From Pelagomonas calceolata (taxonomy: Eukaryota; Sar; Pelagophyceae; Pelagomonadales; Pelagomonadaceae), in the NCBI GenBank assembly GCA_918797485.1, contig CAKKNE010000003.1, positions 2,108,001 through 2,172,000 on the forward strand: DNA of 64,000 nucleotides, given 5' to 3'. A program made the position numbers and the translations under genes. The notes below the pieces were generated by a model. It was not told the DNA's origin. It did no database searches and saw only the letters and a program-made list of their open reading frames with translations. How positions within the stretch are numbered: the first letter of the stretch is position 1; every line of letters begins with the position of its first letter. This document shows positions 25,178 to 34,958 of this stretch, piece by piece.

Positions 25178-26704
25178 CTACCATCGCGACTGCGGCGACC
25201 GGAAGCCGTAGCCGACCTGCTTCCGGCCGTAGCCGTGGCCGCCGCCGTAGCGGTTCGCCGGGCTGCCGAAGGACCGGTAGCCGCCGCCGACCGGCGAGAA
25301 GTTCGAGCGCGGCGAGAAGGGCGGCGACCGCGGCGACGGCGTCGGCGCGCCGCCGTCGAGCTCGTACACCGCGCCGCGCGGCACGACGAGCCCGTCGTAG
25401 TGCACGCCGCCGCAGTAGAGCACGTCGACGCGGCCGCGCGGCGGCCGCGCCGGCGCGTCGAAGCGCGAGATGCGCTTGAAGGGGTGCCGCGCGCCCGCCG
25501 GCGACCGCTCGTAGACGTGGACGTCGACGCGGAATTTCCGCGCGCACGCCGCCATCTCGATGCCGCCGCCCCAGCCGCCGATGCGCATGCGGCCGACGTA
25601 GGCCGGCACGGCCTGGTTCGCGTCCCAGAGGACCCAGTCGCGCACGGGCGTGTCCGCGATCTTCAGGTCCTCGTGCCGCGCGAGCCAGTCCATCAATGCT
25701 TGCCGCAGCCGCCGGTGGTCGTAGTCCGCGACGCGCGCATCCCGCAGCCCGTGCGCCAGGCTGTGGAAGAGGCACGAGCCGTCGCCCGGCTGGCGCACGA
25801 CGCGCGCCTGCCGCAGCACGGCGCGCCCGCCGTCGGAGCCCAGCCCCTCGTGCGGCGCGCGGTTCCGCGCGTCCGGGTGGTCATCCCTATCACCCTTGAA
25901 GAAGGGGCAGTCCTCCGTCGCGTGCGGGCCGTCGCACTTGTCGCACTTGAGCTCCTTGGTGGACGCGGGCGTTTTGGGTTTTGGTCTTTCCGTAAACGTG
26001 ACGCGCGGCGACGCGAGCGGCCGCGACCCGGCGGGCGACCGCGATTGTGCCTCGACCCGCTTGGCCATGGCGCTCTCGACGCGGTCCGCGAACGTCTCGG
26101 GGCACGACGCCTTCTTGACAGAATCCGCGACCCAGGCGGCGTCGTAGTGGTCCACGCCCGCGACGCCCGCCGCGCGCGCGCGTGCGATCGCCGCCTCCAT
26201 GCGGCGCGCCGCCTTGTCGCGCGCGAGCGCCGCGGCGTCGATGGGCGTCGCGCCGCGCGCGAGCGCCGCGGAGTCGAGGGGCGGCGGCAACGAGATGTCC
26301 GGCCGCCCTGTTGCGAGGCCGAGGCGCCTGGCGTAAATGTCGTCCGGCGCCCTTTCGTTCTCGTCGCGCGCGCGCTTGCTGGCCGTCGGCGGCGTCGCCT
26401 CGGCCGCGGCGGGGCGCTTCGGCGGCGTCGCCCGCGGCTCCGCGACGCTCGTGCGCGAGAAATCCGGCGGCGGCGGCGGCCCGTAGACGACGGGGCTCGT
26501 GGGCGCCGCCGACGCGACGCGCGCCTCGGCCTTGAGCTTGGGCGGGCCGCCGCGCATGGTCTTGGCGAAGAGCGCGGCCTGTCTAGGGATCATCTTCGAG
26601 AACGAGAACGACTTCTTGGGCTTGGCGGTGCTGTTCAGGCCCGCGCTCTTGAGGCCGAACGCGTCCGCCTTGGGGCGCGTGCCCGCGGCGAGGCTGAACT
26701 TCAT
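25178..26704 (-). CDS. OTU-type cysteine protease with zinc knuckle
   Basis: The ATG at 26704 (MKFSLAAGTRPK) gives 508 residues; an upstream GTG frame is not used. A long disordered N-terminus (1-270) is followed by a CCHC-like knuckle (CDKCDGPHATEDCPFF, about 270-285). The OTU fold comes next: QPGDGSCLFHSLAHGL with the catalytic Asp/Cys pair, WGGGIEMAACARKF, and the catalytic His in LYCGGVHYDGLV. The C-terminal tail is Gly/Tyr/Arg-rich (RSFGSPANRYGGGHGYGRKQ), typical of RNA-binding or phase-separating tails. The activity should be deubiquitination. The knuckle and Gly tail suggest an RNA or ribonucleoprotein setting (inference). Confidence 0.88.
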   Translation of the reverse strand: MKFSLAAGTRPKADAFGLKSAGLNSTAKPKKSFSFSKMIPRQAALFAKTMRGGPPKLKAEARVASAAPTSPVVYGPPPPPDFSRTSVAEPRATPPKRPAAAEATPPTASKRARDENERAPDDIYARRLGLATGRPDISLPPPLDSAALARGATPIDAAALARDKAARRMEAAIARARAAGVAGVDHYDAAWVADSVKKASCPETFADRVESAMAKRVEAQSRSPAGSRPLASPRVTFTERPKPKTPASTKELKCDKCDGPHATEDCPFFKGDRDDHPDARNRAPHEGLGSDGGRAVLRQARVVRQPGDGSCLFHSLAHGLRDARVADYDHRRLRQALMDWLARHEDLKIADTPVRDWVLWDANQAVPAYVGRMRIGGWGGGIEMAACARKFRVDVHVYERSPAGARHPFKRISRFDAPARPPRGRVDVLYCGGVHYDGLVVPRGAVYELDGGAPTPSPRSPPFSPRSNFSPVGGGYRSFGSPANRYGGGHGYGRKQVGYGFRSPQSRW

Positions 26705-27245
26705 CTCCTCGGTTTTCGTTTCCTTGGTTTTCGTGCTTCTGCAGCGGCGCGGCGGCGAGAGCGTTCCGCGAGCGTCCGCAGTGGCAACACTACAGGTCTG
26801 CACCTTCAGGCGGTCTCAAAGCGCTTGGCGAGCGGCGCTGGCGCTTTGTGGCAAGACTTGCGCTGCGGAATCAATTTCAAAGCCGCCGTGTGTTGTATCG
26901 ATGCGGCGCGACGCTTGTTTTGCCTGGTCATGCACTCAAAACAAAACTCCTCGGCGGCGGCGGCGATGAAAGCAAACGCCGTTGGATAAGGTAGGAGAGG
27001 CCTGCTCGGGAAGGCACCGCGTCCGAAGTGAGCTTTCTTTGTCCGCCTAGCTAGCGCCTTGAGGCACTAGCGCTGCAAAGAGCAAGCGGGCTGGGCAGCA
27101 AAAAAGGGCACAGTGATCGCCTACGCGCGCATTGAGCAGCGGCACAGATCGGCCTGGTCATACACTAACGTGTCTGCACAGCTTGGCGCAATTCACTCGT
27201 CTGTTAAGGGCTCCCAGCACAGCTGCCGCTGAGCACTGACTGCTG
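26705..27245. other. Divergent intergenic region, OTU / Dus
   Basis: There are 541 bp between divergent start codons. It holds the CTAG dyad copy at 27050-27071. No gene or RNA is supported. Confidence 0.4.
27050..27071 (-). promoter_or_regulatory. CTAG dyad promoter motif, copy 10
   Basis: GCTAGCGCCTTGAG then GCACTAGC, about 175 bp upstream of the Dus start (27246) and 346 bp from the divergent OTU start. Confidence 0.5.
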
Positions 27246-28478
27246 ATGCGCCGTCTCATCGCAGCCATGGTAATGCTCACCACGGCCCGCGCCGTGAGCA
27301 CGGCCTGGTGGCGGTCGATCGGCGCGCCCAAATATATCTGCGCCCCCATGGTTGATCAGTCGGAGCTGGCCTTCCGCGAGCTGTCGCGGCGCTACGGCGC
27401 CGGGCTCTGCTACACGCCCATGCTGCACGCCGGTCTGGCCGCGGGCGACTCCGGGATCCAATATCTCGAACGCCAGTTCACGACGCGGCGTGGCGACTGG
27501 CCGCTGGCCGCGCAGTTCGCCGGCCACGACGCATCGGTGGTCTGCAGGGCGGCCGAGCGGACTCTTCATCTAGCGGGCGATAATGTCGACAACGTCGTGG
27601 CGCTCGACCTCAATTTGGGCTGCCCGCAGCAGATCGCGCGCAGGGGACGGTACGGCGCGTGGCTCTGGGAGCGCGACGCCGACGCGGCCGTCGGCGTGAT
27701 CCGGGCGCTGCGGACGCAATTTGCGACTGATGAGCGTGTTGTTACGGCGAAGGTCAGAATATTACCTCCGGGCGACGAGAACGCCGTCCGGGAGACGGCG
27801 GACCGGTGCCTGCGCCTCGCCGATGCCGGCGCGTCGCTCATATGCGTGCACGGCCGGACGCGCGAGCAGAACAAGCAGCTCTCCGGCGCGGCGAACTGGG
27901 CGTCAATAAAAGCGGTGCGCGAGGCGCTGGCGGCACGCGACGTCGTGACCATCGCTAATGGTGGAATCGGCGACCTGGGAGACGTAGTGGCGGCCGCCGA
28001 GGCGACGGGCTGCGACGCCGTCATGTCCTCGGAAGGTCTGCTGGCGAACCCCGCGCTCTTCGTCCGCAACCGCGACGCAGACGATGCGTACGTCGGCGCG
28101 CGGCGCCTGGCGCGCGAGTACCTGGCGCTGGCCGAGGACACCGGCGCGGAGACGTCGGACGCGCGGGGCCACCTCTTCAAGATCCTTCACGGGGGCCTGA
28201 CGGCGCGCGTGGACCTGCGGACGGCGCTCTCGACGGCCTCTTCGTTAAACGACATGTGCGCCGTCGTCGACGCGCTCGACCAGGCGGACCCGGACGGATC
28301 ACTGGAGGCGCGGCACGACGACGCGTCCGACCGCAAGAGCTGGTACTGGCGGCACCGCGTCGCGAAGGTCGTTGAGCGCGACCCGGCCATCGTCCAGGCG
28401 CGCCTCCAGCGCAAGCTTCGGAAGAGCGAGCGGCGGAACGCGGCGCGGCGGCGCGCTGCTGCTGCTGGGGTGAGTTAA
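27246..28478 (+). CDS. tRNA-dihydrouridine synthase, Dus1 type
   Basis: A 410-residue single-exon TIM-barrel flavoenzyme. FMN and substrate motifs run in order: YICAPMVDQSELAFRELSRR, the catalytic loop LNLGCPQQIARRGRYGAWL with its Cys, ICVHGRTREQNKQ, TIANGGIGD and VMSSEGLLANPALF. Dus1 reduces U16/U17 of tRNA using NADPH. The N-terminus (LIAAMVMLTTARAV) is weakly hydrophobic and could be an organelle presequence. The C-terminus is a Lys/Arg-rich helix, probably contacting tRNA. Confidence 0.93.
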   Translation: MRRLIAAMVMLTTARAVSTAWWRSIGAPKYICAPMVDQSELAFRELSRRYGAGLCYTPMLHAGLAAGDSGIQYLERQFTTRRGDWPLAAQFAGHDASVVCRAAERTLHLAGDNVDNVVALDLNLGCPQQIARRGRYGAWLWERDADAAVGVIRALRTQFATDERVVTAKVRILPPGDENAVRETADRCLRLADAGASLICVHGRTREQNKQLSGAANWASIKAVREALAARDVVTIANGGIGDLGDVVAAAEATGCDAVMSSEGLLANPALFVRNRDADDAYVGARRLAREYLALAEDTGAETSDARGHLFKILHGGLTARVDLRTALSTASSLNDMCAVVDALDQADPDGSLEARHDDASDRKSWYWRHRVAKVVERDPAIVQARLQRKLRKSERRNAARRRAAAAGVS

Positions 28479-28886
28479 TACAGTTCACTTACATCATCCT
28501 GGTGCGGCGGCGCCGCGGCGGTGCCCGGCCAGAGAGCCAGGGAAGTAAAATATCGTTTGTGATAACACCACCACCACTCCTACTGGATCCCACGTGATCT
28601 CGCGGTGCGCGGAAAGGGTACACGTTCACTCAAGCAGAGCAGATGGGGAGAGATAGCAGAGCAGATGAATGAAAAATTGCTAGTATATCGACACACTAGC
28701 TAATCTGCACAAAAAATGACAAAAATCATCCTGTCATCTCGCAAAAAACTCCCTGTCGTCGATTTTGCAAGCTGCCCCAAGCCAGAGCAACGCATTTTTG
28801 CACCAAGATTGCAGCCCTGCGGTCAACTGACCTGCTGAAGAAGGAAGGCTATCCGGCCGTCCCTCGAACGCGGCTGCCCGCATCCC
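28479..28886. other. Intergenic region, 408 bp
   Basis: The 3' flank of Dus and the promoter of the FkbM gene, holding the CTAG dyad copy at 28679-28700. Nothing else is seen. Confidence 0.4.
28679..28700. promoter_or_regulatory. CTAG dyad promoter motif, copy 11
   Basis: GCTAGTATATCGACA then CACTAGC, with near-symmetric arms, about 187 bp upstream of the FkbM-gene ATG at 28887. Confidence 0.55.
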
Positions 28887-30640
28887 ATGCATGCGTGTCG
28901 CATGGGCAGCACAACTTGCAAGCTGGCCCTCGTGGCAGCACTGATCGGAGGCACCGTAGCGGAGAACCGGACGACGACGCTGCGCGACCTGCCCGCCGGG
29001 ACGCGCGGCCGCTGGGAGTACAAGGACGGCGACTTCGTCTTCTACAACAAGAGGGAGCTGGTCCTGCGCCTGCGCGCGCCGACGGTGAAAAAAACAAAGC
29101 GGTCGCACGACCACCACGGAACCTTCGACGCGTCGTGTCTCGTGCGGGCGGATCCGAGGACCGTGCTCGCGGGAATGCGAGGCGGCTGGGGCGTACTCGA
29201 GACCGGCAAGCCGTCCGTGGAGTGCGAACATAAATCCAAGACGCAGCTCTGCCGGGACCGGGCGGCGGAGAAGCGGCAAAATGGGGAATGGGTGCCCCTG
29301 GCCATCATGACCGTCGCGACGTCGGAGGCGGCGCGGCGGCGGCTGCTCGACAAGGCGCGTCGCTCCTGGCGGCTCTGGCAGGCGATCGGCCGGCGACGTG
29401 ACAAGCGCAAGCAGCCGGCTCAGCGCCGCGCCAAGCGCAAGCCTCCGGTACTGAATCCGGCCCCGCCGGCTCCGACGAGTCCCGTCGCGCAGCGGCCACC
29501 GGAATGCAAAAAGCATCCCCGGCGGAAGGGCTGCCGGGACCCGCCACCGCCGGCGCCCGAGCAGGCGGATCCGGGCCTCCCGTGGGTGCAGCGACGGGGA
29601 GGCCCTGCAAAAAAATTAGGCCGGGTGGCCGGGTACTTCAAGCGCGAGGCGATGCTGTTTAAGGCTATGGACCGCGCCATCGCGGCGGCGGCGCCGGGCG
29701 CGACGCCGAATGTGCTAGACATAGGCGCGAACCACGGCATCTTCGCGATCTTCGCGGCGCTCCGGGGCGCGCGCGTCGCGGCGGTCGAGGCCCAGGCGGC
29801 GCTCGCGAGCCTCGTCAAGGTGTCGGCTCTGGCGAACGGCGTCGACGTGGAGGTCTACCACAACGCCGTGCTCGACGTGCCCGCGGTGGTGGAGATCTGT
29901 GTGGAAATCAACCAGTGTGTCGGGTGCACGATAATTCTTCACTAAGTCATCTCTCGGCGATGACGCGGCCGTCCTGGCTCGGTCGAGGGGTAAGGAACCG
30001 GCATCGCCACGCCATCGAGCAGGCGTCGCGTCGATGGCGTGGAGGGCGACGCGACGATTCTGCACGAACGCGCCGTAAAATTTTGATTTCCACACAGGTG
30101 GAGATCGCGGAACTGGGCGCGGCGAACGACTTCAACGAGGGCGGCACGGCCTCCCTGGGCGCGGCGCGAATGGCCTCCGAGGGCGGCGAAGAAGTGATGA
30201 TGGCGCAGGTCCGCACGGCGAGCGTCGACCTCGTCGCCAGCGAGGTCTTCGGCGCGGACGCGACGATCGACTTCCTGAAGATCGACGTCGAGGGCGTGGA
30301 GATCCCCGCCCTCCGGTCGTCGCTCGAGCTACTGGGCAGAGGAGGCGTCCGCGATGCGTCCGTCGAGTTCGGCCCCGCGAAGCGCTGGGCCGAGTCGGAG
30401 CAGCACGGCGTCGCGGGCGCCAACCCGGCGGCCGCGGTCGACGTCCTACACAAGATCGACGCCGCGGGCTACGACGCGTACCTCACGTGGGGGCGGTTCT
30501 GCGTGCCGCCGCTGAACGCGACGGGTGAGCTCGCGGACGAAGCGTTCGCGCGCGAGTGCCAGCTCGAACTCGTGAAGAGCGGCTTGCCCCACCCGTGCAG
30601 GAAGGAAGTAGCAAGACTTGTAGCAAGAGGTTCTGTATGA
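28887..30640 (+). CDS. FkbM-family methyltransferase, secreted/Golgi type, two exons
   Basis: Exons 28887-29888 and 30098-30640 join to 514 residues. An N-terminal signal (CKLALVAALIGGTVA) is followed by an unassigned region with basic and Pro-rich stretches, then the Rossmann-like SAM fold. NVLDIGANHGIFAIFAALRG is motif I, VAAVEAQ follows, and after the intron IDFLKIDVEGVEIPALR carries the FkbM DVEG motif. FkbM enzymes O-methylate sugars or small molecules; here a secretory glycan target is plausible. The introner at 29889-30097 interrupts VVEIAELG; without splicing the frame stops soon after it. Confidence 0.88.
29889..30097 (+). other. Introner, family A, 209-nt intron (full-length type)
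   Basis: The element (29897-30097, 201 bp) starts CTGTGTGGAAATCAACCAG and ends TTTTGATTTCCACACAG, inside a perfect 8-bp duplication GTGGAGAT (29889-29896, 30098-30105). The donor is the first GT of the duplication. The inside matches the element at 61827-62028 along its whole length with scattered substitutions only, so the two are recent sister copies. Confidence 0.96.
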
Positions 30641-30739
30641 ATAAGCTTTTCGTTTGTGTTTTCTTAGAAGGCGCTTCCCGTTCTACCATAAACGGCACGG
30701 GGCAACAACCGTGTGTTCTAAGTGTTTAGACGCCGAAAA

Positions 30740-32683
30740 CTACTTCTCCGAGCACACGTCCCGCTCGTACGCGCGCGGCTTGGACTTGTGCGCGATGCGC
30801 GCGCAGCGCGCGAAGTACGTGAAGTCCTGGAACGTGATCTTGTCCTTCAAGTCGAAGCCCCGCGCCAGATGGAAGAACTTGCGCAGCGTGTTCTCGGGCG
30901 GGTCGCGCCCGTCGTACAACGACCGAGCTAAATCTCTAATTTCATCGGCCCGCAACGTCCCGTCCTTGTCCGCATCGTATCTATCAAAATACGCTCTTAA
31001 CGCGCCGGCGTCCCCACTTAACCCCGACAGCGTCTCCATGAAGGACTGGCGCTGTTTCACACCGGAATGAGCCAGCGACCAGTCCCGGAACCCGCGCGGA
31101 TTCCGCTCCCCAAAGGCATACAAGATGGGCTTCGGCCTCGTCTTATCAATGGCATGCAACAAGGGCGTGAAGACCCGCCACGCCTCCCGCAGTTCTCCCG
31201 AAGAAACAAACAACGAAGAATCTCCTTTCGCGGCGTTCAAAAACATGCGCTCATACGCATCAGCTAGATAGGACCCGCCAAACGTAGAGGCATACCTCAT
31301 ATCCATGCACGTCGGCTCGACCTCCTGCTCGAGGCCGGGTTTTTTCGTGTGCGTTTTCAAATAAAGAGCTTCATCCGGTTGGATCCGACACACGAGTTCA
31401 TTCTTCGCCTGGGGCCCTACTAACAACTTGTTGTAGGGCTGGGACTTGTATCGGACCCGAACCTCGGCGAGGCGCTCATCTAACCCCTTACCTGCTTTCA
31501 CCACGAACGGGACGCCCTTCCACCGCTCGTTGTTTATTTTTAGTACTATTGCCGCAAACGTAGGTGTTACGGAGTCGTCCGGGACACCGGGGTCTTCGAG
31601 ATAGCCCGGCTCGGACATGAAGTTGTCCTCCGTATATTGGGCCAGAAACGCGTCGTCGAGCGACGGTATGCTCATGGCCTTCAGGACCTCTACTTTTGCT
31701 TTCTGAATATCTTCTGGTAGATCTGAGGCAGGGGGCTCCATGGCGCACAACACCAAAACTTGGAGTAGATGATTTTGCATGATGTCGCGGATGATGCCAA
31801 ATCCATCAAAATAACCCCCGCGGCCCTGCGTCCCGATGTCCTCCTTGAAGGTGATTTCTACGGACTCGATGCATTTGCTGTTCCAGGTCGGCTCGAACAA
31901 TTGGTTCGCGAATCTTAATGTTGAGAGATTGAGTACGACTTCTTTCCCTAAGTAGTGGTCGATGCGGAACAGCTCGTCCTCGGACCACGATCCACTTGTA
32001 GAGGCGTCGAGCTCGGCGAAACTATCTGAATCCTTCCCGAAGGGCTTCTCTATTATTAATCGAGTCCACCGTTTCGGCGCTTGCGCGCGACAACACGCAC
32101 TGACGTGTTGGGCGCAGGCCCCAAAGACTGTTGGGGGGACACTTAAAAAGAAGAGTCGATCCGTCGGGAGGCCTTGTTCCAGTTCATCCAGTAATACAGC
32201 TAGACTTTCAAAGCCGGGCGCCTTGTCGTAGGCGCCGCCGCCGTGGAAGAATAGTCGAGACGCGAAGTCCTCGAAGGGTAGCCTCGCGTCTTTTTTGACG
32301 TTCGCGCATTGTTTCTTGATGAAGCCCTGGAGTTCTACCGCTCTCCTCCCGAAGCCCACAATTCGAATCTTGTCGCCGCGCGGGAGTTGGCCCAATAACA
32401 TGAGTTGATAGAGCGCCGGGTACAGCTTTTTCTTGGCCAAGTCTCCCGTCGCGCCAAAGATAACCACCGTCAATCTTCTTGAACTCGTTTCTTTTATCGA
32501 GGCGGGCTTGGACTTGATCTCCGGCAGGAAGCCGCCCGATGCTGTAGAAACGGAGTCCCAGGAGCCGGCTCGCGCTCGCGGAGAGGTCGTGTCCTCCATG
32601 GACAGGGACTTCGACGGCCGCGTCGCCGGACTCAGGTGCTGCGACGTGCTCTTGTTGAGCGTCTTCTCGGCTAAGGCTGCCAT
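30740..32683 (-). CDS. Glucose-6-phosphate dehydrogenase with C-terminal EF-hand
   Basis: The ATG at 32683 gives 647 residues; an upstream GTG frame is not used. After a Ser-rich N-terminus comes the NADP fold (VVIFGATGDLAKKKLYPALY, about 72-91). The substrate motif RIDHYLGKE is near 240 with its catalytic His, then IEITFKED-type and DEALYLK segments, and the C-terminal G6PD signature YERMFLNAAKGD. After the normal end of the enzyme (RGFRDWSLAHSGVK) there are about 100 extra residues containing a canonical EF-hand loop DADKDGTLRADE (about 564-576) and a second, degenerate one. The reaction is G6P + NADP+ to 6-phosphogluconolactone + NADPH, the first step of the oxidative pentose phosphate path. 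The tail suggests direct Ca2+ control. No plastid presequence is evident. Confidence 0.93.
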   Translation of the reverse strand: MAALAEKTLNKSTSQHLSPATRPSKSLSMEDTTSPRARAGSWDSVSTASGGFLPEIKSKPASIKETSSRRLTVVIFGATGDLAKKKLYPALYQLMLLGQLPRGDKIRIVGFGRRAVELQGFIKKQCANVKKDARLPFEDFASRLFFHGGGAYDKAPGFESLAVLLDELEQGLPTDRLFFLSVPPTVFGACAQHVSACCRAQAPKRWTRLIIEKPFGKDSDSFAELDASTSGSWSEDELFRIDHYLGKEVVLNLSTLRFANQLFEPTWNSKCIESVEITFKEDIGTQGRGGYFDGFGIIRDIMQNHLLQVLVLCAMEPPASDLPEDIQKAKVEVLKAMSIPSLDDAFLAQYTEDNFMSEPGYLEDPGVPDDSVTPTFAAIVLKINNERWKGVPFVVKAGKGLDERLAEVRVRYKSQPYNKLLVGPQAKNELVCRIQPDEALYLKTHTKKPGLEQEVEPTCMDMRYASTFGGSYLADAYERMFLNAAKGDSSLFVSSGELREAWRVFTPLLHAIDKTRPKPILYAFGERNPRGFRDWSLAHSGVKQRQSFMETLSGLSGDAGALRAYFDRYDADKDGTLRADEIRDLARSLYDGRDPPENTLRKFFHLARGFDLKDKITFQDFTYFARCARIAHKSKPRAYERDVCSEK

Positions 32684-33128
32684 CTTATCGGGACGCGGCC
32701 ACGGCGGCCTGGTAGCAACACAGCTGCTGCCAATAGAGCGTCTCTGGCACCGTTTCGTGCAGCTTTTGAGGCCGACCCAAGGCGTACAGCTGAGTAGGTC
32801 TGCAAACACCACTCAGCACTTGCCACGCGAGGTTATACGGCGCACGTATGGCGAGCTGCCGCGGTCTTCTCTTTGTGGTATGGTACTTTTGGTATGGTAT
32901 ATGGTATGGGCGATTCGCGGAAGAGGCGTCCGGGACGACGCCGTGGCCTCCCGGAGCAGCACTGAACAAACACATGAGAAGTCAAATTCAAATTCAGTAC
33001 CTATACCTCGATTTTGTTCGATGCTTTGGGCAGCCATTAGGGCAGCCTAGGCAACGCGTGACGGCACTCGCCCTCCGTTGACGTCGTCGACGCGTTCGCG
33101 AAGGACTGCGTCTGCACGACGGCTAGCC
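32684..33128. other. Divergent intergenic region, G6PD / P4H
   Basis: There are 445 bp between divergent starts. It contains two GGGCAGCC words at about 33028 and 33040 and a TGGTATGG-type repeat at about 32877-32905 (GGTATGGTACTTTTGGTATG). No CTAG dyad motif is seen. Confidence 0.4.
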
Positions 33129-34294
33129 ATGGACGCCGCCCAGTGCCTCGCCACCCTCAAGGCCCTGGGCGCCGACGCAGCCGTCGTCTCGGACATCGTC
33201 ATGGACCCGGCCTGGCGCCGCGACCCCGATTCGGTAAGAAGCTGCGCCGCGGCGACGACGACGAACGCCTTCCGCGACGACGGTCCACGGCGCGCGGCGC
33301 GGGCACGCGCGTGCCAATGGTTGCGGGCGAAAGTATCACCTGATTTGCGCAAGGACTGGGACGCGATGATACAGCTGGGCCAGAACGACGTGGTCGAGAC
33401 ACCACAACGATCAGAAGAGACGGCCGAGGACGCGGCCGGCGACGTCTTGATGCAGCTCGTGAGCACCGGTTCTTTAGTGGATGGAGAAATGGACCAGACG
33501 CTGCCGGAGCGTTTTGGGGAGGTTCTCGGGCCTTCCGGAAAACTCTCGCAAGGGAGACAGCTCGCGCGGGAACCGCCCGTTTATCTGCTAGAGGACTTTG
33601 TCAGTGCCAGCGAACGACAAGCTATGTTACAATGGGCCGCGGCCGCCAGCTTTGCTCACTCGCGGATTGACGGCGGCGTCTACGCAGATAGCGCAAGGTC
33701 CCAAGCAAGAACGTCGACGAGCTGCGCCGTGCCGCGCGGGACGCTGCCAGCATTCGACGCCTTGGCTGAAAGGGCCGCTTCGTTGATAGGCGGCCGCGCC
33801 AACCAGGTCGAGCCCCTGCAAGTTGTGAGGTACGAGGGCGGTCAACGCTTTGATAATCACCACGACGCGGGGACGGTCCGGCCGTCGGGCGCGATCCAGG
33901 TCGTGCCGCCGCGGCGCATCGCAACTTTGCTACTCTTCCTGACGTCGATTGATGAGGACGACGACGATGATGAGGGTGTCCCTAATGGTGCGACGGTGTT
34001 TCCCTCTTTACAAATTGCGCAGCGGCCAAAAGCTGGTGCAGCGCTCTTGTGGCCGAACATCGGCCTGGACGGGCGGCCTGATGGACGCACCATTCATCGC
34101 GGCAACCCCGTGCGGGGCACGGTCAAGTACGCCGTGAACGTGTGGATCTGCGCGGAAGACGTGGGCGACCGCGGCGTTCAGTCTCTTGATTTAGAGAAGC
34201 TCCGCGTCAAGTATGGCATCGGGAACGCGGCGGCGGCGCCCGTGCCGTTCCCGCCGCCTGTGCCGCTCGCGCCAGTTGCGCCGCCTGCGCCGCC

Positions 34295-34332
<38 letters not shown>

Positions 34333-34394
34333 GTAGTGAGAGCGACGACGACGTCCCGCCGGCGGCGGCGACGGATTTCGAGGCGCCGGACTAA
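33129..34394 (+). CDS. Prolyl-4-hydroxylase-like 2OG-Fe(II) oxygenase
   Basis: The ATG at 33129 (GCCATGG) gives 421 residues. Residues 1-125 are helical and unassigned. The catalytic double-stranded beta-helix covers about 150-355: PVYLLEDFVSASERQAML, VVRYEGGQRFDNHHD with the iron-binding HxD (near 241), and TIHRGNPVRGTVKYAVNVW with the distal His and the 2-oxoglutarate-binding Lys. The family hydroxylates Pro in secreted or cytosolic proteins. No signal peptide is seen. The C-terminus is Pro-rich, then a pure Ser run from a (GTC)n repeat, then acidic. Confidence 0.88.
34298..34330 (+). repeat. (GTC)n microsatellite in coding sequence
   Basis: About 11 uninterrupted GTC/TCG triplets encode the Ser run near the end of the oxygenase. 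The length may vary among strains without breaking the frame. Confidence 0.9.
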
Positions 34395-34453
34395 CTATTT
34401 TGATTGTGATGTTCATATTGTTACGGTGCTAGGACTAGTGGGCGGAGAAAATT

Positions 34454-34477
34454 GCTAGTGTCTTACAGCGCGCTAGC
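34454..34477 (+). promoter_or_regulatory. CTAG dyad promoter motif, copy 12
   Basis: GCTAGTGTCTTACAG then CGCGCTAGC, about 73 bp upstream of the ATG at 34550. Strong match. Confidence 0.7.
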
Positions 34478-34549
34478 ATGGCGCAGATTATCGAGAGCAC
34501 AGCTGCCAAACTCCTCCTAAGCAGCCAAGTACGACCGCCATAGCTCGCA

Positions 34550-34957
34550 ATGCGCTTGGCCAGAGCCTGCTTGCTCCTTGTTGCTGCTGCCAGAGCCCTC
34601 ACACTGCCGCCGGCACGCACGACTCGTCTCCGCGCGCCTGTCCCCAGCGTTGCCCGGCGCACAACGATTCTCCGCGCCGAGGCTGAGGAAGCGAACGTGG
34701 GCACCGCTGTGCGCAACATCGCGCCGTGGCTCTTATTCGTCCTCGTCGGTACGCCGCCGCGTAGCAATCATTTTTCGCGTCAATCTCGACGCCATCGAGC
34801 TGTCACTCAGCCCACCGGTCGACCCCACACAGAGCCGGCGCTGCGCATCCCGAACTACAAGGAGTGCGTCGCCGAGAAGGGCCACGAGGCCTGCGCGAAC
34901 TTGCTGCCCTTCTTCCAGTGGCTCTACGAGCACGGGTTGGACGTCGCCGCCCTCTGA
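34550..34957 (+). CDS. Small probable plastid-targeted protein, two exons
   Basis: Exons 34550-34748 and 34833-34957 join to 107 residues. The N-terminus (ARACLLLVAAARALTLPPAR followed by TTRLRAP) looks like a signal plus transit peptide. The mature part has one hydrophobic segment (IAPWLLFVLVEP) and ends PFFQWLYEHGLDVAAL. I do not recognise a family; the size suggests a small thylakoid or envelope protein. The stop codon is only one base before the next ATG, which is odd for nuclear genes. Confidence 0.55.
   Translation: MRLARACLLLVAAARALTLPPARTTRLRAPVPSVARRTTILRAEAEEANVGTAVRNIAPWLLFVLVGTPPRSNHFSRQSRRHRAVTQPTGRPHTEPALRIPNYKECVAEKGHEACANLLPFFQWLYEHGLDVAAL
34749..34832 (+). other. Intron, 84 nt, degenerate introner
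   Basis: Starts GTACGCCGCCGCG and ends GACCCCACACAG. The 3' end and the internal GACGCCATCGAGC fit family A, but no clean 8-bp duplication or 5' inverted end is left. Without splicing the frame stays open and would add 28 residues, so the splice is inferred from the family-like 3' end and the more natural protein. Confidence 0.6.
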
Positions 34958-34958
34958 G

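Noticed and set aside
25235-26989. 584-codon plus-strand open frame
   Set aside because: It is antisense to the OTU protease gene; Arg/Ala-rich with no domain, a product of GC-rich third positions.
34298-34330. GTC triplet run as a CRISPR or minisatellite array
   Set aside because: A plain trinucleotide repeat coding for Ser; no spacers.
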